In this document: positions 33,801-58,809 of the stretch, piece by piece
How positions within the stretch are numbered: the stretch's first letter is position 1
How the letters are laid out: every line of letters begins with the position of its first letter
DNA from: Prunella strophiata
Taxonomy: Eukaryota > Chordata > Aves > Passeriformes > Prunellidae
DNA length: 64,000 nucleotides
Direction of reading: 5' to 3'
Assembly: GCA_036583965.1 (NCBI GenBank)
Contig: JAZBQD010000013.1
Location: 13,478,618-13,542,617 of the forward strand
Notes under the pieces: model-generated
What the model saw: the letters and a program-made list of their open reading frames with translations, nothing else
Database searches by the model: none
Told to the model about the DNA's origin: nothing
Made by a program: the position numbers and the translations under genes

Positions 33801-36800
33801 AACAGCTGCTGGCCAGGATCTCAGAGCACCCACCAGTCTGGGATGCCACAGAGCTGAGGGTGGGTCTGTAGAGAATTCAATGTTCTGTTCAGCCCTGTTT
33901 TGGTATCACTGCAGCAGGGAATTCACAGGTGCCTGAGCTGAAGCCTGTGCAGGCCCCTGGGGCAGCCTGTGCCCTGTGTCAGCACACACATCTGTGCTCA
34001 GGTGGCTGCACCTCTGCTGCTCCCCACCCTGCTCTGTGCAGTGTGACCTTGGGCCTGCTGCAGGAGTCCCCCAGAGTGCCACATCTGCAGGAGTACAGCA
34101 CTCTGTCTGTCCTGGGAACGGAACTGTCTCTGCAATTGTCTCTGCAATTGTCTCTGCATCCCCTGCTGAATGGAGGACGTGAGCAAATTCTGCCACGGTG
34201 GAAGAAGTACAGCTTCAATGCAAATTCCTCTGGGAAAGGGCAGGGACACCTCGTGTTGGGATTTTGTTTTCCTCCTGAGCACAAGAAGAGTTGCCTTGGT
34301 GCAGTGAGGTGCTCAGGTGCAGTGAGCTGCCCTGGAAGCAGAGCAGAGGTGTGTGCTCTGGCTGGGCACTGGCCAGGTGTGCAGAGCGTGCACAAACGTG
34401 TCTGGCTGAGCTGGGCTCTGCCCCCTCCTCAGCAGCCAGCAGCAGAGTGCTTTTCCTGGCACCTCACTGCTCCCCTGAGGAGCTCCCTGTGCCTTTTGTA
34501 ACTCCTGTACCACTCCTGGCTCCGTGCTCCTGGCTGCCATGGGGGTGTGCCTGTCAGAGCCGTGCTCCAGAAGCAGTCCTGGCAGTGCTGCAGCTCTGGA
34601 TTCCCTTGCTCAGGCAGGGCTCTGGGTGCTGGCTGTGGCCTGAGCACCAGGCTGTGCCCTGCCAGTGTCACCAGCACTGTGCCAGGCACAGCCTCGGTGC
34701 CACCAGGCCACTCATTCTCATGCATGGCACTGACAGAGGTTTCCATGAAAACATTTCAAAAATGATTTTGCAACTTAAGAAAACATACTTCAGCAATTAC
34801 CATTTCCTTTACCATGAAACCAAATTCACTGTACATTACAGCTTTAAAGCTGAGATCTAAGGTTCAGATCAACTCTTTAATCCTGACTGTGGCTTCGGGT
34901 ACTTCCTGATATTTATGAGAAATGCTCCAGGCCTGCAGCTGGGCTTTGAACAAAAAAATAATGAACTTCGTTGACTGTGAACAAAGTTCTACAATATTTT
35001 AAAGAAAGTTAAGCTGTGACATTTTTTAATCCAACCCTAACTCACATAACCCAAATTCTCTGCATAATTCAGGAATGTTCACAGCAATAAAAAGACAATT
35101 AGATCAAATTGGGTTGCTAAATGAACTGAAATCAATCTATCTAAACTTGAGAATTCTTGTTAACCTCTCTCCTGAAACACTCCCATTTTACTGTATAATA
35201 TCTGAATCAAAACAATTTTCTATTCTAACATACTCCATACACCAACTCTCCATCTCTTCTTGCTAGTTAAAAATATAGGTAACAAAGGATATCTTACAGA
35301 ATACACACCTTACAGAATTTAATATTATTTATTGAATATGGTTCACAAATCTAATTACAGTGTTAACTTCTGGAGGCCTTGTTCCTGTGTGTATAATGTG
35401 ACCTCTCCATCTAATACAGCTGTTATTGAGAACTTATGCCAAATTACTTCTTGCTCACTTCATGAAGGATTTACACACAAAATAAATGTCAGCTAGGCCT
35501 ACTCTGAATTTTTAATATAGCAGGGAAACACAAAGTTGAATCCTTTATTTTCTCTCTTCTTGAGAGAAAGTACTTCCATGACATTTGTTATGCAGTTGTG
35601 TATTATCTCCCTAGTGGCAACTTTTTCTCTTTTGTGTCCCATGCCTTTTGCTTTCTGCTTTGGGATGTGGACACTGCCTTGCCTGTCCCCTCACCCCAGC
35701 CAGGGCAGTACATCAGGCAGGCACACTGGCTCCTCTGCCCAAGCTCCATTCCAGGAAATGGAATGTGGCACTCAAAACTTGCACTGGGAAGAAGCAAAGC
35801 TGTGAGCTCCTGATTCCTGTTTAAAGACACAAGTCTTTAAAACTTTGCCTCTCTCACTTTGGACAAAAACTAATTAAGAATGTAAAAACACTGTGGTTCA
35901 GACTCACAACTAGTGAATACCTACCAAAGGAATGTGAATTCCAATGCTTATTTTTGAGAAACTCCCATTTGAAAATTTCTTAGCAAATATTTAATGAGAT
36001 TCAGGTGCACCATGTTGGGCTTCTAAGAACCTAGCCATGCTACTGAGTTCTGTTCTGAAGGATTCCTCTTGCTTCAGCACAGCAAATAATGGGTTTTGTT
36101 CTTCTGTCTTGAGACAGTGCCTTTTCTGGGGTCAGAACAGCAAGAGCTGGTGGTGCCTGGTCATGGTGCTGCCAGAAATACATGAAGGCAAGAGTTCCAC
36201 CTTCATGTAGGCATTTGTAATACACTTTAACATTACTCTAAAGGCAGTGAAGTGTTTTCCTCACTCTGTGCATTGGAGTTTCTCATTTATTTGCCATTCA
36301 GGATCCCAAAGTGCTGCTCACCACGCAGCTGTCTGCTGGTACAGTTCCTGCCTCCTACCTCCTCAGGCATCTTTTTCCTGTTTATACTTGTACATCAAAT
36401 GGGCCTTCGGAAAAATCCCTGCTTTTCTTTTGTTCTGTGCTCTTTGTTCTGTTTCCATGCAGTCCTTTCCCCTTTGCAGATGACATGGATGGGAAATGGC
36501 TCATTGTAGCAACAGGAGACAGAAGGCAAAAACAATTGCATCATGGGCAAAGCAAACATCAAAGCAGAGTCCACGCCAAAGAGCCAGGGAAAAACTTCAT
36601 GTGTGATATTGTGACGTGCTGAAGTCCAGTTTGGGAGGGTTTTGGCAACACACAGAATGAAGTGCAAACAGTGACCATTTTCCAAACCTTGTTTGTCTCA
36701 GGTGTTTCTGTGAGCCAGCCTGGGCTAGGGACATGGTGGAGCTGCTGCCTTTCCCACATTCCCTCTGGCTGTGACAATCCTCTAAGGCCACCTGCACAGC

Positions 36801-38095
36801 CAGTTTGAACCAGCTGGGATTGTTTAGAAAAAGCAGGTCTGAAAGACTGCAAACCAAACTGGAACCTGTCTTTCACTAAGCACTAATTAACTGTCTGACA
36901 GCCCACGTATAAAAATTAGAGTGCTTATTGTTGATGTTTATTTTCACTTTAATAAGGAATTGCTGTAGGTAGCCAGCCTGATTAAGTACTTTTAACAACT
37001 CCCTTCTGAAGGTAATTAAGTTCTGCAGTGAAATGTAAGGAATTTGGCATAAAAAAACCATTAAGCAGGCAGATATTTTAAATGAATAAACAAACATAAC
37101 TCTTTCCAACACACACATTCTGCTTTCTCATGATTTACATAACGCAAATGACTTTGACAACATCTTTATATTCTGTTTATCTTAAAATACTGCTGAGCCA
37201 AAAAAATCTGCATATTGTGTTTCTGCAGCTTTAAACCTCTGACCCACTGGAGAGTTCTGCAGGCTATAGAGCAATAAAAGTTGGCACTGTGGGTGAAGAG
37301 CCCATGGCAAGGAGTAATCACCACTCTTAAAAGCACTGAAATATTTATCCAGATTTATATGTGAATAATGGAAATCACATGCTAAAAGTACTTCAGCTGT
37401 CTTTAAGCAGCAACATCCACACTTCCATAGTTCAAAACTTCTGCTTTTTAACTTCTGAAAGAGAACCTGGCTTCCCTGAGTGGGTGGCTGTGCTGACATA
37501 GTAAGCACAAGAAAACTGGCTTTGAGGACAGACTGACAATATAAATGAAACAAAAAGAGATATTCCTATTGTTTAAGTATTAATGTTAACAGTGTCACCC
37601 ACTTCTACCTGGAATAGCAGAGAGCCAAGGAAAAGGAGCCTTGTTCACTGCAGGTACCTCAAAAACTGTAAATGACCTCCCAAGGTCAGAGTGGTCTTTG
37701 TCAAAGGTGAGCATTTATTAGGGAATGTTCTCTCTCATCCCTTGAAGTCAGTGTCTCCAAACACATCCATTTAATCTTTCAGCAAAGGCACACCTGCATC
37801 AGAACTGGTGATGTGAGCCCTGGTGCCATCTACACAGCCTGCTTTTCATGGAAAGGCTCAGCTGGAGAGTTAATTCCCACTTCAGACTGCTTCCACCAAG
37901 CCATAAAGTTTTCTAGTTCTGTTGTGAAGCCCAAAATACAAGTTATGCTTCTCTGTCATAGCCACAGCAATTGGGTCAGGCTCAGCACCCAGAGGAAGGA
38001 GCTTTTCCCTCTGTGTGACTGCAGGTCTGCTGGGGAAGGTCCCTGAGGGGCAGCAGGGTCCCTGAGGGGCTGGGAGAGCTGCTGGTGCTGCAGCA
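30843..38095. other. Intergenic sequence, no gene seen
   Basis: About 7 kb of unique sequence, AT-rich with GC-richer stretches near 30.85-31.05, 32.5-33.0 and 33.9-34.75 kb. A three-copy 12-bp repeat (TCTCTGCAATTG) lies near 34,125-34,160. The longest open frames (about 190 codons, near 33.9-34.9 kb) show no domain, signal peptide or splice structure I can recognise. Confidence 0.55.
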
Positions 38096-38428
38096 GGCTG
38101 TGTCCCACCAGGGCTGTGAGAGCTGCTGTGTCCCACCAGAGCTGTGAGAGCTGCTGTGTCCCACCAGAGCTGCTGTGTCCCACCAGAGCTGTGAGAGCTG
38201 CTGTGTCCCCCCAGAGCTGCTGTGTCCCACCAGGGCTGTGAGAGCTGCTGTGTCCCCCCAGAGCTGTGAGAGCTGCTGTGTCCCACCAGAGCTGTGAGAG
38301 CTGCTGTGTCCCCCCAGAGCTGCTGTGTCCCACCAGGGCTGCTGTGTCCCCCCAGAGCTGCTGTGTCCCCCCAGAGCTGCTGTGTCCCACCAGAGCTGTG
38401 AGAGCTGCTGTGTCCCACCAGGGCTGCT
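38096..38428. repeat. Minisatellite, 19/28-bp composite unit
   Basis: Alternating copies of GCTGTGTCCCACCAGAGCT or GCTGTGTCCCCCCAGAGCT, with or without an extra GTGAGAGCT. About 14 copies in total. Open frames on both strands are repeat-derived. Confidence 0.93.
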
Positions 38429-38978
38429 GGCACCTGGACCAGCACTCTGCTCACTCCGTGGCAGTCAGGGGGAGGTTATGCTTATTTTTATTTATCATTT
38501 AATGAAGCCATTTAACATAGTCCAAGTAAAAACAGTGCTTTAATAGATCTTATGGTAAGGGTTGTGTTTCATTGTTTCATAGCTCCATGTCAGTTTGATT
38601 AGTCAGTTAAGAAGTCACAATTTCTAAGGACTGATGTTTATTTTATTGCTGTGAGATAGAGAGCATTAAACAGAAGCATGTTACATGCGTTAACTGGAAG
38701 CACTTCAAAATATTTGAAATGCATCAGCAAGTTTTCATGTACAGCATGATTTACCGGATTGTAGATTTCCCAAAGTCCATTAATTGGTAAATCAAGAGGC
38801 AGAAGCTCAGGGCCGATGGGAGCTCACGGGCGGGGTGTCGGGGCCGCAGAGCAGCGCAGCCCGGGCCGGGCAGCGCGGCTCCATGGCTGGTGCCACTGCT
38901 CCCCCTCCCGGCGAGCCCGCACCCACCGGCCCGGCCCGGCCCGGCCCGAGGGCGACCGGGCCGCGCTGCGAGCGGCTG
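38429..38978. other. Intergenic sequence, turning GC-rich at its right end
   Basis: AT-rich unique DNA to about 38,800, then an abrupt change to very GC-rich DNA (38,810-38,978) that leads into the next array. No gene seen. Confidence 0.6.
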
Positions 38979-40888
38979 CCCGGGACAGGCACCGCCCGGG
39001 ACACAGCCCGGGACAGGCACCGCCCGGGACACCGGGGACACAGCCCGGGACACCGCCCGGGACAGGCACCGCCCGGGACACCGGGGACACAGCCCGGGAC
39101 ACAGCCCGGGACACCGCCCGGGACAGGCACCGCCCGGGACACAGCCCGGGACACAGCCCGGGACACAGCCCGGGACACCGCCCGGGACACAGCCCGGGAC
39201 ACAGCCCGGGACAGGCACCGCCCGGGACACCGCCCGGGACAGGCACCGCCCGGGACACCGCCCGGGACAGGCACCGCCCGGGACACCGCCCGGGACACAG
39301 CCCGGGACACCGCCCGGGACACAGCCCGGGACAGGCACCGCCCGGGACACAGCCCGGGACACAGCCCGGGACACAGCCCGGGACACACACCGCCCGGGAC
39401 ACAACCCGGGACACAGCCCGGGACACAGCCCGGGACACAGCCCGGGACACAGCCCGGGACACGGCACAGCCCGGGACAGGCACCGCCCGGGACACCGCCC
39501 GGGACACCGCCCGGGACAGGCACCGCCCGGGACACCGCCCGGGACACAGCCCGGGACAGGCACCGCCCGGGACACCGCCCGGGACAGGCACCGCCCGGGA
39601 CACAGCCCGGGACACAGCCCGGGACACAGCCCGGGACACAGCCCGGGACACAGCCCGGGACACAGCCCGGGACACAGCCCGGGACACAGCCCGGGACACA
39701 GCCCGGGACAGGCACCGCCCGGGACACCGCCCGGGACAGGCACCGCCCGGGACACAGCCCGGGACACAGCCCGGGACAGGCACCGCCCGGGACACAGCCC
39801 GGGACAGGCACCGCCCGGGACACAGCCCGGGACACCGCCCGGGACACCGCCCGGGACACAGCCCGGGACAGGCACCGCCCGGGACACCGCCCGGGACAGG
39901 CACCGCCCGGGACACAGCCCGGGACACAGCCCGGGACAGGCACCGCCCGGGACACAGCCCGGGACAGGCACCGCCCGGGACACAGCCCGGGACACCGCCC
40001 GGGACACCGCCCGGGACACAGCCCGGGACAGGCACCGCCCGGGACACCGCCCGGGACAGGCACCGCCCGGGACACAGCCCGGGACACAGCCCGGGACACC
40101 GCCCGGGACACAGCCCGGGACAGGCACCGCCCGGGACACAGCCCGGGACACCGCCCGGGACAGGCACCGCCCGGGACACCGGGGACACAGCCCGGGACAC
40201 AGCCCGGGACACAGCCCGGGACACCGCCCGGGACACCGCCCGGGACACAGCCCGGGACAGGCACCGCCCGGGACACAGCCCGGGACACAGCCCGGGACAC
40301 AGCCCGGGACACCGCCCGGGACACAGCCCGGGACAGGCACCGCCCGGGACACAGCCCGGGACACAGCCCGGGACACAGCCCGGGACACAACCCGGGACAC
40401 AGCCCGGGACACAGCCCGGGACACAGCCCGGGACAGGCACCGCCCGGGACACAGCCCGGGACACAGCCCGGGACACAGCCCGGGACACAGCCCGGGACAG
40501 GCACCGCCCGGGACACCGCCCGGGACAGGCACCGCCCGGGACACAGCCCGGGACACAGCCCGGGACACAGCCCGGGACACAGCCCGGGACACAGCCCGGG
40601 ACACAGCCCGGGACACCGCCCGGGACAGGCACCGCCCGGGACACCGGGGACACAGCCCGGGACACCGCCCGGGACACAGCCCGGGACAGGCACCGCCCGG
40701 GACACAGCCCGGGACAGGCACCGCCCGGGACACAGCCCGGGACACAGCCCGGGACACAGCCCGGGACACCGCCCGGGACACAGCCCGGGACAGGCACCGC
40801 CCGGGACACCGCCCGGGACACAGCCCGGGACACAGCCCGGGACAGGCACCGCCCGGGACACCGGGGACACAGCCCGGGACAGGCACCG
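38979..40888. repeat. 1.9-kb CpG-dense CCCGGGACA minisatellite
   Basis: More than 140 short units: CCCGGGACACAG (12 bp), CCCGGGACACCG (12 bp), CCCGGGACAGGCACCG (16 bp) and a few CCCGGGACACCGGGGACACAG-type units. Each unit carries at least one CpG inside a SmaI-type CCCGGG. Unit lengths are not all multiples of three, so the long open frames (up to 737 codons on both strands) switch between peptide repeats and are not coding. Confidence 0.97.
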
Positions 40889-41163
40889 CTATCCGGGTTA
40901 GATCCCCGCTATCCCGGGTTACATCCCCGCTATCCCGGGTTACATCCCCGCTATCCCGGTTCATCCCCGCTATCCCGGGTTAGATCCCCGCTATCCCGGT
41001 TCATCCCCGCTATCCCGGGTTAGATTCCCGCTATCCCGGGTTAGATTCCCGCTATCCCGGTTAGATCCCCGCTATCCCGGGTTCAGTCCCCGCTATCCCG
41101 GGTTAGATCCCCGCTATCCCGGGTTAGATCCCCGCTATCCCGGGTTCAGTCCCCGCTATCCCG
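40889..41163. repeat. About 21-bp TATCCCGGG minisatellite next to the PIWIL1 promoter
   Basis: About 13 copies of a unit with core TATCCCGGGTTAGATCCCC, with variants lacking one G or carrying TTCAGTCCCC or TTCATCCCC. It follows the CCCGGGACA array without a gap and ends where the promoter CpG island starts. Confidence 0.95.
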
Positions 41164-41340
41164 GCCACAAGAGGGCGGGGCGAGCGCCGCCCTTCGGCTC
41201 CCTTCGGCGCTCTCCGGCAGCGCTCGGCAGCCAATGGGCGCAGCGGGCGCCTTCCCGCCTCGCCCCGCTGTCGCGTGCCGTGCGGCTCGGTGCTGAGGGC
41301 GCGGCGGGGCTGTCCCGGGCCGGCCTGCCACAGCCCCGCG
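41164..41340 (+). promoter_or_regulatory. PIWIL1: PIWIL1 CpG-island promoter
   Basis: Unique, very CpG-rich sequence just upstream of the predicted first exon. It carries an Sp1-type GC box (GGGCGGGG, 41,173-41,180) and a CCAAT box (41,231-41,235), with no obvious TATA box. CpG density stays high to about 41,660. I looked for a clear A-MYB (MYBL1) consensus site, expected for a meiotic piRNA-pathway promoter, and did not find a perfect one. The transcription start is inferred to lie between about 41,260 and 41,340. Confidence 0.6.
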
Positions 41341-41438
41341 GCTCGGGGGACACCAGCGTGCGCGGATCAGGGGAGGGCGGCTCGCTGTCCGCAGGCGGGT
41401 AGGAGCAGGGTCCCCGTGCGGCCCGAGGGCAGGCGGAG
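41300..41438 (+). other. PIWIL1: PIWIL1 non-coding first exon (5' UTR), start approximate
   Basis: A strong donor GAG|GTAAGG occurs at 41,436-41,442, placing the exon end at 41,438. The next good acceptor in the gene is TTTTAG at 41,992-41,997, three bases before the ATG. The exon is therefore 5' UTR, as in orthologues where the ATG lies in exon 2. The exon start cannot be fixed from the sequence. Confidence 0.5.
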
Positions 41439-42000
41439 GTAAGGCCGGGCCGGGCGCGGCTCCGGTTGGGGATTTTGGCCCCGCAGGCTGCTCGAGGCGG
41501 GCCGGGGAGCCGGGCCGGGCCGGGCCGGGCCCGAGCGGGGCTGTGAGCGGAGAGGGTGGGCAGGGCTGGGCGGGGACTGAGCAGGCCGCAGCGCTGGCAC
41601 GTGCTCTGCGGCGGTGGGCTCTGCTCCCGGTGTGGGTGACAAACCGGGCTGAGCCCAGCCTCCAGGGAAGCCTGGAGGAACGTGGAGGGCCCTGGGTTAC
41701 GCTCGGCTGAGGCCGCGGGTCCTGCCGTGCCTTTGGCTCTGACTGACTCAACAGCATCAGATCGGTGGTGGCCGCTGCCAGCCCCTGCAAACCTGACTGA
41801 AGGGCCATGCCCACGCTCCCCTTGTGGCTCTGTCAGTGCGGAGATCCCCGAGCAGCGAATTCTGCAGCCATGGGGGTGTTCTACTGAGCCAGTTGAAACC
41901 AAAGCAGGGCAGATGCTCTAGTGCTGCTCATAGTATTTATTGGGTGAGGGTGGGAAGGAGAAGATGGAACACTAATGCTGTAGGTTGCCTGTTTTAGAAG

Positions 42001-55983
<13,983 letters not shown>

Positions 55984-57066
55984 AGCTGAGTTGCCAGCCA
56001 AACGGGAGAGTAGTTCCTCTCTAGGGAATGTAGAATTGTCTGGGCTTTTGGTTTAGTTTTGGTTTTTCGTAAGAGACGTGCACAGGATATGTGCAGTTGT
56101 GGAAATTTTTATTTTCATTTTACCAAGGAAAAGCTTGAGATTTGCATTTTGAACAGGTGTCTGATTGCTAGAATAACTACACAGATTTTTATGATTTTTG
56201 ATACTTATTTACTAAAGTTTTTCTCTGATTCTTCCCAAAAGTTTATTGGTTGTTCTTATTTACATTTTGAGAAGTCTTACACAGAATTACTTCTTGCATG
56301 GGAGATAGAGAGTTATGCAGACCAGAATCCCAACTCTTCCAGCTAGTATTTACCCTTCTAATTTTTAAAATGCTTCAATACTGTTGATTCCTTGTTGGTT
56401 AAAATGAGGGCCAGATTTGTCTCCTGAGCTGTTTCATGCTGTGAGAGGAGGTGACCAGATGCTGTTGGTTACCCAGGCTGTGTTTGAAGGCTGTACAGCA
56501 ATGGCAATGCAGAACCTTGGAAGGGTTTTTGTTGTTGTGAGGGATTTGCAAACCAGCTACAAACCTCTGGTGCTGCTGTGAGCCTCCCTCGGGGCAGAGC
56601 CTGTGCTGCTGGAGCAGCTCTGGGGGCACAGGGGCTGTCCTGGGGCCCTGCTCCTGCTTTGCCTTGTCCCCTCGTGGGCACTGCCTGCAGGGGGCAGAGG
56701 GCTCGAGAGGAGCTGAACTGCTGGGCTGGTCCTGTTCAACACAGGCCTCTCAGCTGAGAAACCATTTCCATCAAGGAAGATCAGTGCACTGACAGGCTTG
56801 GGGTTTTTGGTTCTGTCGTTCTGAGCAGTGGGAAGCAGCCCTGGTTTGTTGATGTCTGAGGTGTTCTTTGGTCACTGTTCTGCAGCCCATTTTGTGACAC
56901 TAACAGCAGGTGTGGGGATGGAGGTTGATTTCAGATTTCTGCAGTAGCAGAGTCAAACTACTGCACATGGAGAAATTCAGATTAGTGCTGGTTTTCTTAA
57001 CCACCTTGTTGTGAACCTTGTTGCTTTTCCTTGTGAGATTTAAATAAAGTTGTTGCTGTAATCAAT
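55984..57066 (+). other. PIWIL1: PIWIL1 3' UTR
   Basis: It runs from the stop codon at 55,981-55,983 to a cleavage site predicted 15-25 bases after the AATAAA at 57,043. It is AT-rich in the first 450 bp and GC-richer around 56.55-56.75 kb. No further exon is seen. Confidence 0.75.
57043..57048 (+). terminator. PIWIL1: PIWIL1 polyadenylation signal
   Basis: Canonical AATAAA in TTTAAATAAAGTTG, followed about 55-70 bases downstream by GT/T-rich sequence (GCCTGTTCTGTGTCTTTTGT). Confidence 0.75.
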
Positions 57067-57309
57067 CCTTGCCTGTTTGAGCCTGTTCTGTGTCTTTTGT
57101 ATTTCACCACTGGGCTTTTGGGCACACAGGGACAATTGCTGGAGTAACCTTGCAAATCTTTTTTACCTCTGGGAAGCTCCTGCAGTCTTGCAGATAGAGG
57201 AGCCTTTCTTTACTCTGCAGTAAACTTCAGTGGCCATGGACAGCTCTGAAAAAAGGCTGGTGCAAGAAGCCAGCAGCTGACACAGTGGATTTATGAAACA
57301 TACTGCACT
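57067..57309. other. Gap between the two convergent 3' ends
   Basis: About 240 bp separates the predicted 3' ends of PIWIL1 and RIMBP2. No other feature is seen. Confidence 0.6.
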
Positions 57310-58617
57310 CTACAAAATATCAAATTATTTATTTATATAAAATATAATACACAACGACTGTACACATGCACACACCCACACAGTACTTTACCACAACTGT
57401 AGGCCAGTTATTTTCTTTAATTAAATGTTATAATCTAGCACACAGTATTTTACAGTAATTTACATTGTTATCTGAAGACACAATGGGGAAGCTTTGATCA
57501 TTCATTTATAAACCTTCCATAAATTACAAAAAGAAAGGCAGTCTGAAAAGTATGTATAAACAGTAAAAACAATTTACAAATGGACAAGAATTACAAAATA
57601 GTAACAGCCAATGACTGCCATCAGTGTGTAGGATTGTTTTTGTGATATGCCAATGTTGCAGTTGGGTTTGATTGGAGCCTGGTGCAGCCTCGTAGGGGCT
57701 GTGGCTGTAACAGTTTGTCCTTGCACTGCAGAGGGACTCTGACAGCAGCAGTGTGAAAATGCCTTTTCACCTAGGACTGAACCTCCACAGAAAAGAAACT
57801 GGGGCAGTAGAGGGGGTTTGGTGTGGAGCTGCTTTTTCCCAGTAGCTCAGAACAGGGAACCCCAAAACTGGAGGCTGGAGGGTTGAAACGGGGTGAGGTT
57901 CTGAGTAACCTACACTGCCTGGTTCCACTGGAGTGAGAATGGCAAACCAGTACAAGGTTTTGGTTTTACTGGGGAGCAAAAACTGAAAAGCATTTAGCAC
58001 AATACTTCCACACTCCCAGGAGTCCATCAGACATGGATGGGGTCAGTATTCATCTGGAATTACATGGTCAGGGAGGATGGAGACAGCTGAATACACAGTA
58101 CATACAAAGTATACGCTGCATATTTATTAGACAGTACAAATCATTGTGCATTAATAAGGCAAAACATCAAGGCTGATTCAACTAGGAGTTTCAAGACCAT
58201 TTTTGTTAATGATTGGGTACAGTGGGGTGATCTCTCTGAACTAGCAATCAGTGAAGAGAGTTTTCTCCCCCACTCATGGTTAAAGGAGACTAAAGGCTGA
58301 GATTTTTCCAATGGAGTTGCAGGTGTTGAGATGACTTCAAATAAAACCATGTTCTTCTGGTCTTAATGCCACCATTTTTTTTTAATTTTTTTTTTTTTTT
58401 TTTTTTACTTTTTAAAAAATGTTTTTGCAACAACAAATCCATTTCCCTTTTTTCCTTGCTGTTTTGATTAAGCAATTGGCATGATTCTGTTGATGTCAGA
58501 GTTAAAAATGCAACGGTCTGGTAAAGTACTGCATAGTCATGAAAGCCCTAGTTTTGACTTTAAAAAAAAAAAAGTACACAGACTGGAAGCTTTACAAGTT
58601 GTCCAGGAGCACATGAC
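57310..58617 (-). other. RIMBP2: RIMBP2 3' UTR
   Basis: Sequence between the stop codon at 58,618-58,620 and the distal AATAAA. It is AT-rich and contains a 20-plus-base T run (on +) at 58,382-58,406. The true end depends on which polyadenylation signal is used. Confidence 0.6.
57328..57333 (-). terminator. RIMBP2: RIMBP2 distal polyadenylation signal
   Basis: AATAAA on the - strand (TTTATT on +), in the AT-rich stretch 57,318-57,350. A second AATAAA on the - strand at 58,123-58,128 could give a shorter transcript. Confidence 0.5.
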
Positions 58618-58809
58618 TCATTTCACTGCACCAAGCTTTTTCAGCAGTTTCTTGCCTTTGGAAAGCAGCCCCTTTTTCTTTTTCGAGGCCATATCCCTGC
58701 CTCTCCCGGGACTCCCAGAGCCCAGCATGGGTGACGGAGGTGACCCGGAATGGAGATGGACTGTGGGGGAAGGTGCTCTCCGGGCTGTACCTGTATTCTC
58801 AGGAGGAAC
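58618..58809 (-). CDS. RIMBP2: RIMBP2 terminal coding exon, basic lysine-rich tail
   Basis: A phase-0 acceptor CTACTAG at 58,810 opens VPPENTGTARRAPSPTVHLH, a Ser/Pro/Gly-rich stretch, then DMASKKKKGLLSKGKKLLKK and a final LGAVK with TGA at 58,620-58,618. An in-frame TAG lies exactly at the acceptor, so the exon cannot start further upstream. The polypyrimidine tract is weak, which fits alternative use of this exon. If it is skipped and the previous donor is not used, that exon reads only four more residues (VSSH) before a stop. Confidence 0.75.
   Translation of the reverse strand, partial: VPPENTGTARRAPSPTVHLHSGSPPSPMLGSGSPGRGRDMASKKKKGLLSKGKKLLKKLGAVK

Noticed and set aside
33906..34860. 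Frames of about 190 codons in a GC-richer patch
   Set aside because: No domain, signal peptide, splice context or conserved motif; overlapping frames of similar length exist on both strands.
38751..41023. Open frames of about 670-740 codons on both strands
   Set aside because: They come from the CCCGGGACA array, whose units change frame. GC-rich units simply lack stop codons.
41164..41760. A-MYB binding site in the PIWIL1 promoter
   Set aside because: Near matches (CGGTTG near 41,463, CAACAG near 41,749) do not fit the YAACKG consensus.
41146..41902. A - strand frame of up to 248 codons over the PIWIL1 promoter
   Set aside because: It lies in the CpG island, where stop codons are rare, and shows no splice structure or motif.
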